32,747 nt of DNA from Candidatus Niyogiibacteriota bacterium (GCA_016181935.1 JACOYI010000012.1:1-32747), one strand, 5' to 3'. Shown: positions 8,970 through 17,699, counted from the first letter of the stretch. Numbers and translations: made by a program. Notes: a model not told the origin generated them from the sequence alone.

Positions 8970-9147
8970 CAAAATAGCTTTGCTATTTTGTGATTTAATC
9001 GGGGAATCGAACTCCGGAGTGCCGGTGGCGCTCCGCGGGCGCGCCCGTAGAAGACGCGCGAGATTCTCCCTAGGTCCACCGGGTAGTAGAAAATGGCATC
9101 GCGCTTAACGCGCAGGCGTTATGCCATTTTTCACTACCCGGTCCACC
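8953..9147. repeat. tRNA-Ala 3'-end duplication plus large hairpin
   Basis: GATTCTCCCTAGGTCCAC at 8953-8970 and 9062-9079; inverted repeat 9079-9099/9121-9141; further GGTCCACC at 9140. Confidence 0.75.
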
Positions 9148-9150
9148 AAA

Positions 9151-9180
9151 TAAAAATCCCCTGACCATGTTGGTCAGGGG
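9151..9180 (-). terminator. terminator of the ABC operon
   Basis: CCCCTGACCA-TGT-TGGTCAGGGG with A-tract on the left (T-tract on the minus strand). Confidence 0.8.
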
Positions 9181-9197
9181 CACAAAAAGAACATTTG

Positions 9198-9890
9198 CTA
9201 TTTTAGCAGCGGAGGATTTTTGCCGCTCTCTTTTTCTCCATCGGCGGCGGCCTGAAAGCGCCGCCGCGCTTCTTCGAGGTCTGCGTTGCTACCGATGGAC
9301 GCCTCGGATGGTTCGGATTCCGGTTTGCGAATCCCGGCAGCGATGTCGCCGGGAGGCGCGCTGCCGAGGAATTTGGTCGGGTCGACTTTTATCGAGCCGG
9401 CATTGCCAAGAAAAAGACGTTCGAGCTCTCCTTCGAGTTCGGCATGAAGGGGCATTCCCACGGGAAACGTAAACGCTCTTTTGTCGTCGGGGTCGCTCCA
9501 GACGACCTGCCACCCTTTCCGGATTCCGATCGCCTCCTTATCCCAAATTTCGGGAAAGGCGGCGCGGCAAGACACCCAAAAGATGCTATTGACAGCTTCG
9601 CCTTGCGTGAAGAAACGACCAAATTCTTTTTCCGCTTCGTCGTGTTCCGGCCCGCTCGATGTCGCACACCGAATCTTTGCTGCGATCGCAAAATCCCCGT
9701 ACCGCCTGCGAAGAGCGTGGAGCTTCCGAAGGTCATCGCCAGCAATGCCGACAATGTGGTCTCCGGATTCGACTTCCAAATTCGGCTCGGCGAAATTCTC
9801 GATCGTAATCTCCTCCAATTCGGCTTGAATGGATTCCAGCCATGTGGAAGCGCCCTTTCCTTTGAGGAAGTATCTCAGCCGTGCGAACAT
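9198..9890 (-). CDS. hypothetical protein, last gene of the ABC operon
   Basis: 230 aa, RBS AAGGAG, 44 bp downstream of the ATPase gene. Confidence 0.75.
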   Translation of the reverse strand: MFARLRYFLKGKGASTWLESIQAELEEITIENFAEPNLEVESGDHIVGIAGDDLRKLHALRRRYGDFAIAAKIRCATSSGPEHDEAEKEFGRFFTQGEAVNSIFWVSCRAAFPEIWDKEAIGIRKGWQVVWSDPDDKRAFTFPVGMPLHAELEGELERLFLGNAGSIKVDPTKFLGSAPPGDIAAGIRKPESEPSEASIGSNADLEEARRRFQAAADGEKESGKNPPLLK

Positions 9891-9933
9891 CGCATCTCCT
9901 TTTGGATGGGGTTGGCGGTTTCGCTTTTCGTTA

Positions 9934-10833
9934 TTACCGGCGTTCTTCGTCGGTCAATGTCTGGAACGAATCCGGATGCTTGAGATTGAATTTCGTCACG
10001 TGCATCCGGTTCGAGGGATCGAACCCTTCGTGGCGGATCATCTGAATGAATGCGCCGAAATCGGCGGTTTTTTTGACATCCGTTGACAAGGCATGCCGCG
10101 ACAATGGATGATCGCCGACAATGCGCGCGCCGCGATTGATCTTCGGATCGTCGCCTCGGCCGTCCGTGTAATACTGCGACAGCACGAGAAGACGGGTGCC
10201 AAGATAGGCCGCTTCCTCAAGATCGTGGGTGACGAAAAAGATCGTCGTTTTGTGCTCTTCCCATAGCTTGAGGATATGGACCTGCATGGACTCTCTAGTG
10301 GACGGATCGAGCGCACCGAACGGCTCATCCATCAGCAAAATTTTGGGGCGCATCAGGATCGTTTGCGCGATCGCAACCCGCTGCTGCATGCCGCCCGAGA
10401 GTTCGTACGGATATTTTTTCGCGTGTTCCGCAAGCCGCATGACGGACAAATGCTCCATGATCTCGTCGCGGAATTCCTTGCGCCGGCGGATGCGTCCCCA
10501 CCACGGAACGGACAGCCGACGGCCCAAGTACACGTTATCGAACACAGAGAGGTGCTCAAAAAGCGGGTATCTTTGGAACACGATACCGCGTTCCTTGGAG
10601 GGCTCTTTGATCGGTTCGCCCTCCATCAGTAACGTTCCGGAGGTGGCGCGCTCTTGGCCTATGATCAGCCGCAGGAGCGTAGACTTACCGCATCCGGACG
10701 GTCCCACCACAGTGCAAAACTCGCCCGCACGCACGGACAGATCAATGTCGTCGAGTACGCGCTTCGGGCCGTACCACTTGTGAACATCCTGCAAATGCAG
10801 TTGATTGCGTTTCAGCTGTTCGAGCCGTTCCAT
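9934..10833 (-). CDS. ABC transporter ATP-binding protein, SsuB/TauB/NrtD type
   Basis: Walker A GPSGCGKSTLL, signature LSGGMQQR, Walker B ILLMDEPFGALDP, FVTHDLEEA. Confidence 0.93.
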   Translation of the reverse strand: MERLEQLKRNQLHLQDVHKWYGPKRVLDDIDLSVRAGEFCTVVGPSGCGKSTLLRLIIGQERATSGTLLMEGEPIKEPSKERGIVFQRYPLFEHLSVFDNVYLGRRLSVPWWGRIRRRKEFRDEIMEHLSVMRLAEHAKKYPYELSGGMQQRVAIAQTILMRPKILLMDEPFGALDPSTRESMQVHILKLWEEHKTTIFFVTHDLEEAAYLGTRLLVLSQYYTDGRGDDPKINRGARIVGDHPLSRHALSTDVKKTADFGAFIQMIRHEGFDPSNRMHVTKFNLKHPDSFQTLTDEERR

Positions 10834-10842
10834 GGCGTTCTC

Positions 10843-11673
10843 CTAGTGATCGGACCGCGCGTACCACGGATACCGCAAGCTGATCCATTTGCCAATGGCC
10901 CAGTTCGCGGCGAATCCGAGGAGCGTGATCCACAGAACGTACGGGAAAATGGTATCCATCGCCAAGTATCGCCGCACCAGAAAGATGCGGAATCCCAACC
11001 CCTCAGTAGACGCAATGGCTTCCGACGCGATCAGGAAAAGCCATGCGGCGCCGAGCGTCAGGCGCACGGTTTCCAGAAGCCGCGGGAAAATCTGCGGGAA
11101 CACCACGCGATACGCGACCTCAAACGGTGAAGCGCCGAGCGTCATGGCCTTTACGATCTGCTCTTGCGGGATCATGCGCACGGCCAGATTCACGTCGCGC
11201 GCGATCGTGGAAAACGTCCAGAAAATGAGAACGAATTTCGCGGTCTCGCCAACGCCGAACACGATGAAAATGATCGGCAAGATGGCAAGCGGCGGGATGA
11301 TGGACAAAAACGTCAGGATCGGCAGCAGAAGCGCGCGCAGATTTCCGAATAGACCGATGTGCAAACCGATGATGAGCCCGGCGGTGGCGGCGGCAAGAAT
11401 GCCGATACCGATTCGCCGCAAGCTTACGCGCGTATCTTGAATCGCGATGCGCTCGCCCGTTCGCTTGTCCGCATCGAAAATGGCGCTTCGTGCCGCTTCG
11501 GTCATTTGCGAGAATGACGGCAGAAGTTTGTCGTCCGGATTTTCGGCTTTGCGCGCATGCGAACTGTATGCGTAAATCGCAAGCAGCGCCGCGAACGGCA
11601 GGATGCCAAGTATAATGCTCCGCGCGAGCGTCGCATCTGCCCGGAATCCGAGCAAACGATAGATCCAGCGCAT
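10843..11673 (-). CDS. ABC transporter permease, SsuC/TauC type
   Basis: multi-TM; PLAILPIIFIVFGVGETAKFVLI; EAYRVVFPQIFP-like EAA loop; LIASEAIASTEGLGFRI; RBS AGGAGG. Confidence 0.92.
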   Translation of the reverse strand: MRWIYRLLGFRADATLARSIILGILPFAALLAIYAYSSHARKAENPDDKLLPSFSQMTEAARSAIFDADKRTGERIAIQDTRVSLRRIGIGILAAATAGLIIGLHIGLFGNLRALLLPILTFLSIIPPLAILPIIFIVFGVGETAKFVLIFWTFSTIARDVNLAVRMIPQEQIVKAMTLGASPFEVAYRVVFPQIFPRLLETVRLTLGAAWLFLIASEAIASTEGLGFRIFLVRRYLAMDTIFPYVLWITLLGFAANWAIGKWISLRYPWYARSDH

Positions 11674-11720
11674 GAGAATTCCTCCTTTCTAGGGTTTCTA
11701 TCAAGGAACGGCTTGGTCTT

Positions 11721-11749
11721 TAAATATCATAAAAAGTATATCTTGTCAA
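11721..11749 (-). promoter_or_regulatory. sigma70 promoter of the permease operon
   Basis: minus strand TTGACA-17 bp-TATTTA. Confidence 0.75.
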
Positions 11750-11750
11750 A

Positions 11751-11822
11751 CCCCGATAGTGGTAGCCGCGCCAGCGGTCCTCCAGACTCGCGCTGAAAGC
11801 GCGAGCGCGACCACTATCGGGG
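11751..11822. repeat. 72-bp palindromic element, copy 1
   Basis: CCCCGATAGTGGT ... ACCACTATCGGGG with inner hairpins; 69/72 identical to 16771-16842. Confidence 0.9.
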
Positions 11823-11832
11823 TCAAACAAAA

Positions 11833-11872
11833 ATGCCGTCCTTCACCTTGCGAACAAGGTGCAGGACGGCAT
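11833..11872 (-). terminator. strong terminator after the SBP gene
   Basis: ATGCCGTCC..CACCTTG-CGAA-CAAGGTG..GGACGGCAT, T-tract on minus strand. Confidence 0.85.
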
Positions 11873-11907
11873 GAAGCTAAACGAACCAAAAGAACAGAGT
11901 GAGTGGC

Positions 11908-12898
11908 CTACAGCTTGCCGTCGGCGGCGAGCTGCATGTAGGAGGCATTGAAGCGAAGCTTGACGTTCTTGGGGTTCCCCTGAACCGTACCGTCGGGGTA
12001 CTCGATCCCCACGTCATCCTTCGCCTTGCCGCTGTAGAGGTCGTGCGAGAACGAGAAGTCCACCACATACTGCATGGTCTTCTTCACGTCCGGACTGCGG
12101 ACGAACTTCGCCGCGTCCGCCGCCTTGTAGAACATGGCGGTGGTCTTGAGCTGGGCCTCGAATTGCTTGGGCGTGGCTCCGGAGTTCTTGGCCATCACCG
12201 CGATCGCCTCGTCGCGCTTCGGATGGCCGGGGAGCATGTGCTCCATGGTCTCGTACCACGCGCCTACGAGCGCCCGCTTCAGCTCTTCGGGGGAATCGGT
12301 CCGCACGACCATGAGGTCCATGATCTCGCCCGGGATCTGCGACGAGTCGAATAACAACTTGGCACCCTTGGCTCCCCGCACCTCTTGCAGATACGGATTC
12401 CAGGTGACCACCGTCGCTTTCGGCGCGTTCATGAAGGTCGCCACGATATCGGCCGGGTTCGACGTGTTCACCAGCGGCACATCGCCTTCGGCCATGCCGT
12501 TCTTGTCGAACGCGCGCGCGAGCAAGTAGTGCGAAACCGTCAGCATGACGAGCATGGTTTCGCGGCCCTTCAGCTCCTTCATCGACTTCGCCGTTTTCGA
12601 CACGACGCCGTCGTTGCCATTCGAGTAGTCGCCGTAGATGAGTACGGTCGAATCCACGCCGCCCAGAGCCGGCATCGTCAGCGCGTCCATGTTGGTCATG
12701 ACGCAGCCATCCAGGTTGCCGGCGGTGTACTGGTTGAGGGACGCCGGAGCTGTCCGCGTAGAGCCACGGCTCCCATCCGGCGTAGCGCGAGTGGCAGATC
12801 GTGTAGGGCGGCTTCGAGGCCGCCCTGACCGCGGGCTGGAACATCATGCCGGCGAGCGCGAAAAGCGCGACCAGCGTGAGGGTGATTTTGTGGAACAT
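11908..12898 (-). pseudogene. ABC substrate-binding protein (resembling 'urea carboxylase region' / NMT1-type SBP), frame-disrupted
   Basis: N-terminus MFHKITLTLVALFALAG..YTICHSRYAGWEPWLYADSSG in one frame; ASLNQYTAGNLDGCVMTNMDALTMPALGGVDSTVLIYGDYSNGNDGVV.. in another; junction about 12745-12755. Confidence 0.8.
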
Positions 12899-12929
12899 CG
12901 CTTCTCCTTTTGTGAAGCGGGTGGTGTTT

Positions 12930-12957
12930 CGCAGGGCGGCGTTATTGCCGCCCTGCG
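12930..12957. other. intergenic hairpin between telA-like and SBP genes
   Basis: CGCAGGGCGGC-GTTATT-GCCGCCCTGCG, 11-bp perfect stem, no T-tract. Confidence 0.8.
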
Positions 12958-12985
12958 TCCTGCAAAAACTGCGTGAGGCCGAACC

Positions 12986-14206
12986 CTACTGGATATTGAG
13001 CACGTCCACCTGCGCCGGACGCGCCCGATTGCCCTGTTCCATTTTCTGGATCGCCTCCTCGCCTTCGTCCGTCATCCGGTTGAAATCGAGAATGGCTTGG
13101 GACATCTTCGGCAGGGCTTCCCGGCGATAGCGCGAAATTTCGTCCATCGCGCCGCTGATGTTGGTGAATGCCCGTTTCAGTGATTCCATGTCGAGCATGG
13201 AACCCGCGGCTTGTTTATGGATCGCGGTGCCCTGCGTGCGCAGTTGCTGAGCGGTTTGCTCGATCAATTTCGAGGTCGTCGCATTCAGCGCCGTGATCTT
13301 GTCGAGCACGATTTTCTGGTGCGCGAGCGCGATCGCCACGGCCACCGCCACGTTCAGGGCGTTGATCGTCACGTCGTGCGCGCGGTTCACGCCGCGGATG
13401 AGTTCGAGGTTGTTGCGGATGATGATCTCGACCGCAAGCACCCCTTGCTGATTCACGGCCAGCTGCTGCTGAAGGTCCATGATGCGCTGCTTCAGCGGGA
13501 AGAGAAGCTCTTCCTGAATGAACGCGAAGCGCGGGTCGGCTTCGGCGATGTCGCCGCTTTCGAGCCGCGTCTGGAGTTTCTGGTCGATGATCTGGCCGAG
13601 CTGGATCTGCTTTTCGATCTTGATCGTCAGCTCGCGCATCTGGTCTTGGTCGCCGCGCAGGATCTCGTTGTCGCGATCCAGCTGGGCGCTTCCCTTCTCG
13701 AGCGAATTGATGATGGCGTCGATGATGGTCTGCGCGCTTTCGAACCGCATGAAATAGCGCTTGAGCGGTTTTCCGATGCCCGGGAGAAATCCGAGCATGC
13801 GCGAAAGCCAGCCGGGCGAAAGGTCAAATTTCGCGGGGTCGAGCTTCTCCACCTGTTCGCGAAGCGCGATCAGAGTGTTAGCGACCTCGCCGCCGTCATC
13901 GCCGTGCGCGGAAAGCGTGCGAATGGGATTCTTCAGCATCTGACTGCGATACGCGGCCTGACGCTGGAGATCGCGGCCCATGCTTTCGATGCGGTCTTTG
14001 TTCGTCCGTTGTCCTTTGATGTCCTCGGGATTCATGGCAAGCAGGGTCTCGACGAACTCATTCGCGCGTTTGTTGAGTTCGCTTTCCGCCGGCCCCACGG
14101 ACGCCTTTACATCTTGTGGAATGACCATCACCTCCTGCGCTTTCACGACATCGAGATTCAGGACCAGCGGCTGCTGTCTTTCTTTCAATGCGATTTGGGC
14201 TTCCAT
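12986..14206 (-). CDS. TelA/KlaA-family 'toxic anion resistance' protein
   Basis: 406 aa; GIGKPLKRYFMRFESAQTIIDAIINSLEKGSAQLDRDNEIL and NVAVAVAIALAHQKIVLDKITALNATTSKLIEQTA typical of TelA. Confidence 0.88.
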   Translation of the reverse strand: MEAQIALKERQQPLVLNLDVVKAQEVMVIPQDVKASVGPAESELNKRANEFVETLLAMNPEDIKGQRTNKDRIESMGRDLQRQAAYRSQMLKNPIRTLSAHGDDGGEVANTLIALREQVEKLDPAKFDLSPGWLSRMLGFLPGIGKPLKRYFMRFESAQTIIDAIINSLEKGSAQLDRDNEILRGDQDQMRELTIKIEKQIQLGQIIDQKLQTRLESGDIAEADPRFAFIQEELLFPLKQRIMDLQQQLAVNQQGVLAVEIIIRNNLELIRGVNRAHDVTINALNVAVAVAIALAHQKIVLDKITALNATTSKLIEQTAQQLRTQGTAIHKQAAGSMLDMESLKRAFTNISGAMDEISRYRREALPKMSQAILDFNRMTDEGEEAIQKMEQGNRARPAQVDVLNIQ

Positions 14207-14259
14207 TGCTCTCCTTTCGGGTGAGGGGTTGGGGTTCGGGGAAGCAAAAACGGGGCGCG

Positions 14260-15132
14260 CTACCCGTTGGAACGGGACGCGCGCCGGACCAATTCTTCCA
14301 GGTCGCTGCGGGCAAATTCGAGGTTGCCCGTCTTGGGATCGGTCTGCATTTCGGCCACGGCCGCGATGCTTTGATCCACCGCAGTCATGGTCTTTTCGTT
14401 TTCCGTCAACAATCCGTCGGCTTTCGCGATCTGCGCCTCGTAGAGCGCAATACGCTCCTCGAGCGTCGCGATCTCGTCCGTATCGTTTTGCGACGGCGTT
14501 TTGATTTTTTCAAGCTCGCGTGCGCGTTTCCGCGCATACTCGATCTTGATGCTTCCGGCACTTTGCAAATGATCCGCGATAGAACGCAAGTTGTTCATGA
14601 CGCTCGCGTAGACCTGCAGCGCCGTTGCCAAGAACCGGCCGAACGTGAGTTCGCCCGCATCCAGCTTCTGTTTGAGCATGTTCTGGAATGCGTCGAGTTT
14701 TTCTTGGATCAGACCGAGTTGAGAGAGCGCCTGCTCCGCGATGGCCTCTCCGCCTTCGACGGAGCGGCATTCCTGCAGCCGTTCGTGCAATTCCACGAGC
14801 GCCTCCTCGCTTTGTCGCGCGAGACGCTCCTTGAATTCCTTGATATAGCGCGTCTCGAAAACATCGCGGCGCAATCCGAAATTCCATGCCCAGCTCGCGG
14901 CGCCGACGACGACTGCCGCCGACGACACAATGATGAGCGGGAATGCGAGCCCGGCGACCAACCATGGCGCCAACAGCGCCGCAAAACCGATGCCGCCGAG
15001 CATCAACGGATACGTAGCGGCAGGACTCAGGAAAATGGCCTTGTGCACGGACCGCGCGATCGCCGCTTCGGAAAAATCCGCGAGCACCGGCGGTCCCCGG
15101 CCTGCACGTTTTGCCGGACGATTCATTTTCAT
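14260..15132 (-). CDS. membrane protein with two N-terminal TM helices and cytoplasmic coiled coil, XpaC-like
   Basis: 290 aa; YPLMLGGIGFAALLAPWLVAGLAFPLIIVSSAAVVVG; directly upstream of telA as xpaC is in Bacillus; RBS AAAGGAGG. Confidence 0.65.
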   Translation of the reverse strand: MKMNRPAKRAGRGPPVLADFSEAAIARSVHKAIFLSPAATYPLMLGGIGFAALLAPWLVAGLAFPLIIVSSAAVVVGAASWAWNFGLRRDVFETRYIKEFKERLARQSEEALVELHERLQECRSVEGGEAIAEQALSQLGLIQEKLDAFQNMLKQKLDAGELTFGRFLATALQVYASVMNNLRSIADHLQSAGSIKIEYARKRARELEKIKTPSQNDTDEIATLEERIALYEAQIAKADGLLTENEKTMTAVDQSIAAVAEMQTDPKTGNLEFARSDLEELVRRASRSNG

Positions 15133-15144
15133 CACGCCTCCTTT

Positions 15145-16686
15145 CTAGAGAGGATCGGCCATGAAGAGAATTTCCACGCGGGGAAGGCGATATTTTTGAT
15201 ACGCATCGTCCTCTTCGCCCGCGGGCTTCTTCATCGGCTTAGTGCCTCCGTGTCCCATGGCCCGCATCCGGTTCGCATCCACCGAATACGTCACTTCGAG
15301 GTAACGCTGGACGCTTTCCGCGCGCTCTTGCGAGAGCTGCAGATTGACGGCCGGATCGCCGCGCGTGCCGGTATGTCCTTCGATCGAGATCCGGTACCTT
15401 GGATAATGCTCGAGGGTCTCGACCATGCGGTCGATGATCTCCTTTCCTTCGAGCGTCAGATTCGCCGTTCCCGACTGAAAAATGATCGGGTCCACTTTGA
15501 CCGCGCCAACGCGCCGAAGTTTTCCCCAGCCATCGCCCGAAAGCGCCTTGAAGGGCGCCGTCAGCGGATCCGTGATCTCGCCCGCATCCAGAACCCCGCC
15601 GGCCGCTTCGAATGCGGCGGCAATGGGTGCAGACGCGATCAGGCGATACGGGTCGTTTCCCGGCAACGGACTTGCCGAAAAATCTTTGCTTTCCACGAGA
15701 ATGTCCACTGCGGATTCGATACTTTTGACGAGCGCGCTGACCGTCACACTGGTCGCGGCCGCGGCATTGAACCACTTCTCGACGTTTTCCGTCAGCGTTG
15801 AGAAATGAACGCCGGCGAGCATGGCCTTTGCCACGTCGTCTTCCGAAACGTCCGTTTCTTGTTTGACGTTTTTGACGAGCGCGTCGGGATTGTCGCGGTA
15901 GTACTGAAGAACGTCAAAATAGTTCTTGAGCAGAAGTTCCACGGCATCCGGATGATTCGCAAGGAACGAGCGGTTCGCGACCAGAATGTCCACGATGACG
16001 CCTTCCATGTCCTCGGTGCCGATCAATTTCACGAACCCTTTATTGAGGGCGCGCGAAACATCGGGCTCCCACAGTACGGCGACATCCACGTCGCCGTCTT
16101 GGAGTTTTTCCCACGCTTCTTCCGACCTCGCCGTTTCCACCATCCGTCCTTTTGTCAGCAGTTCGGACATGCCGAAATGTTTGGCAACGGTTTTTATCAG
16201 ATGATGACTCGGCGAACCCGGCGTTCCTGCGAATTTCACTTGCGTGTTGGCTTTGAGCACATCCAGATTCGGAACGATCTTCGCATTCGCGACGATCGCG
16301 TCGCCGCCCTTGGATTCGTCAATGACGAGGATGATGACGCCGTCGTAGTTGTACGCTTTGTCGTTCAAGAGATATGAGTCCACGGTCGCAACCGCGAAGT
16401 CGGTCTTGCCGTGCGACAATTTTTCCATCCGCTTCGCGTAATCCGCTTTGTCGTCCTCGCACCGCAAAAGCCACTTGTCCTTTTTCATCTGCTCGCGCAT
16501 TTCGAGCGAGCAGAGCGGAAAATAGCCGATCCAGGAATCCATCGCGACCGTCATGGTCCCTTTCAGGTCCTTGATGTCGCTGGTCGACTGTACCACATGC
16601 TCGTCCCAGAACGGTTTCCCGAACTGGAGCCCGAGGAAAATGATGACAGCAAGCCCCAAGAGGATGAGCGGAAGCTTCCAGTGCAT
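15145..16686 (-). CDS. SBP (NMT1/SsuA-like)-OmpA fusion, membrane-anchored
   Basis: N-terminal TM anchor; SBP region FAGTPGSPSHHLIKTVAKHFGM..DVAVLWEPDVSRAL; C-terminal OmpA IIFQSGTANLTLEGKEIIDRMVETLEHYPRYRISIEGHTG..LSQERAESVQRYL. Confidence 0.88.
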   Translation of the reverse strand: MHWKLPLILLGLAVIIFLGLQFGKPFWDEHVVQSTSDIKDLKGTMTVAMDSWIGYFPLCSLEMREQMKKDKWLLRCEDDKADYAKRMEKLSHGKTDFAVATVDSYLLNDKAYNYDGVIILVIDESKGGDAIVANAKIVPNLDVLKANTQVKFAGTPGSPSHHLIKTVAKHFGMSELLTKGRMVETARSEEAWEKLQDGDVDVAVLWEPDVSRALNKGFVKLIGTEDMEGVIVDILVANRSFLANHPDAVELLLKNYFDVLQYYRDNPDALVKNVKQETDVSEDDVAKAMLAGVHFSTLTENVEKWFNAAAATSVTVSALVKSIESAVDILVESKDFSASPLPGNDPYRLIASAPIAAAFEAAGGVLDAGEITDPLTAPFKALSGDGWGKLRRVGAVKVDPIIFQSGTANLTLEGKEIIDRMVETLEHYPRYRISIEGHTGTRGDPAVNLQLSQERAESVQRYLEVTYSVDANRMRAMGHGGTKPMKKPAGEEDDAYQKYRLPRVEILFMADPL

Positions 16687-16741
16687 AGCACCTCCTTTCG
16701 TGTGTTTGGTACGTTGTCAAAGATTCTGAAAACCTGCTGGG

Positions 16742-16770
16742 ATTATAAGAACTTCAGCTTGATTTGTCAA
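16742..16770 (-). promoter_or_regulatory. consensus sigma70 promoter of the SBP-OmpA/XpaC-like/TelA operon
   Basis: minus strand TTGACA-17 bp-TATAAT. Confidence 0.85.
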
Positions 16771-16842
16771 CCCCGATAGTGGTAGCCGCGCCAGCGGTCC
16801 TTCGGACTCGCGCTGAAGGCGCGAGCGCGACCACTATCGGGG
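16771..16842. repeat. 72-bp palindromic element, copy 2
   Basis: three substitutions relative to 11751-11822; same TIRs and same placement next to a -35 box. Confidence 0.9.
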
Positions 16843-16868
16843 TCAACCCTTGCCCCAAAACAAAAACC

Positions 16869-16891
16869 AGCCCCGACGTTGCGCCGGGGCT
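16869..16891 (-). terminator. terminator of the SBP-OmpA/VWA operon
   Basis: AGCCCCG-..-CGGGGCT with GGTTTTTGTTTT on minus strand. Confidence 0.8.
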
Positions 16892-16913
16892 GTTGTGTGT
16901 TGGAAAGAACTAC

Positions 16914-17690
16914 TTACTCGTTGGAAGTGAACGCAGAAACGTCGAACTTCGGCGCTTCCGCGAGCACGCCCGCAAGGCCTTGCGCCAGTTGTTCCGGATT
17001 GTTCGCTTCGGCGTAATAGGTCACGCCGGGTTGATTCAACGAATGATCGCTCCCGATGCAGAACCCGATCGTATGGATGACGATGGGCGACTGTTGGGTG
17101 ATCGCCCCGACGATCCTCTCCGGGTCCTGTCCGGAATTCGCTTCGCCGTCCGTCACCATCACGATATTGTAGGTGCCGTAACCGAGCTGACGCTGACCTT
17201 GGCGCGTCAATTCACCATAGGCATCCTCCATGGCGCTCCGAAGCGGGGTTCCGCCACTTGCCCGGACGTACCTCACCGCGTTTTTCAACACATCGCGGTT
17301 GTTGATTCCCAGCGGGACAACCGCGCCTACATTCAGCTGGTACAACCCAACATTGGCGCGCGCCGGAATACTGTTGAAGAATTCCATCGCGGCCGATTTT
17401 GCGACGTCGATCTTATCGCCGCCGCCGCCGCATGCGCGCTCGCTCATGCTGCCCGAATCATCGAACACGAGCCAGTAGTTTTCCGCAAGCAGATCATCGG
17501 CAAGAACGATTTTGTCGTTTTCTGTGGGCGCCGGCGGCCACCCGCGAAAATCCGGGGAACCTGCGGCTGCCGCGTTGTCGTCCGGAACCGACGATGATGC
17601 GCCGGATTGTGATTGCTGATTTTTTTCACAGCCGCCGAACGCGAGAAGCGCCAGGATGGCAAGCATCCACACAATGTTCAGATTTCTCAT
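16914..17690 (-). CDS. VWA-domain lipoprotein
   Basis: lipobox LLAFGGC; MIDAS WLVFDDSGSMS; GGTPLRSAMEDAYGEL; MVTDGEAN. Confidence 0.9.
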   Translation of the reverse strand: MRNLNIVWMLAILALLAFGGCEKNQQSQSGASSSVPDDNAAAAGSPDFRGWPPAPTENDKIVLADDLLAENYWLVFDDSGSMSERACGGGGDKIDVAKSAAMEFFNSIPARANVGLYQLNVGAVVPLGINNRDVLKNAVRYVRASGGTPLRSAMEDAYGELTRQGQRQLGYGTYNIVMVTDGEANSGQDPERIVGAITQQSPIVIHTIGFCIGSDHSLNQPGVTYYAEANNPEQLAQGLAGVLAEAPKFDVSAFTSNE

Positions 17691-17699
17691 GGCGTTCTC

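Noticed and set aside
12014-12898. 294 aa ORF as a complete protein
   Set aside because: Only the N-terminal 50 or so residues are SBP-like; the remainder is out-of-frame Arg/His-rich sequence.
13211-14224. 337 aa plus-strand ORF
   Set aside because: Exactly mirrors telA on the other strand; no recognisable domain.
14188-15801. 537 aa plus-strand ORF
   Set aside because: Antisense to the XpaC-like and SBP-OmpA genes; Arg/His-rich low-complexity translation with no motif; typical high-GC shadow ORF.
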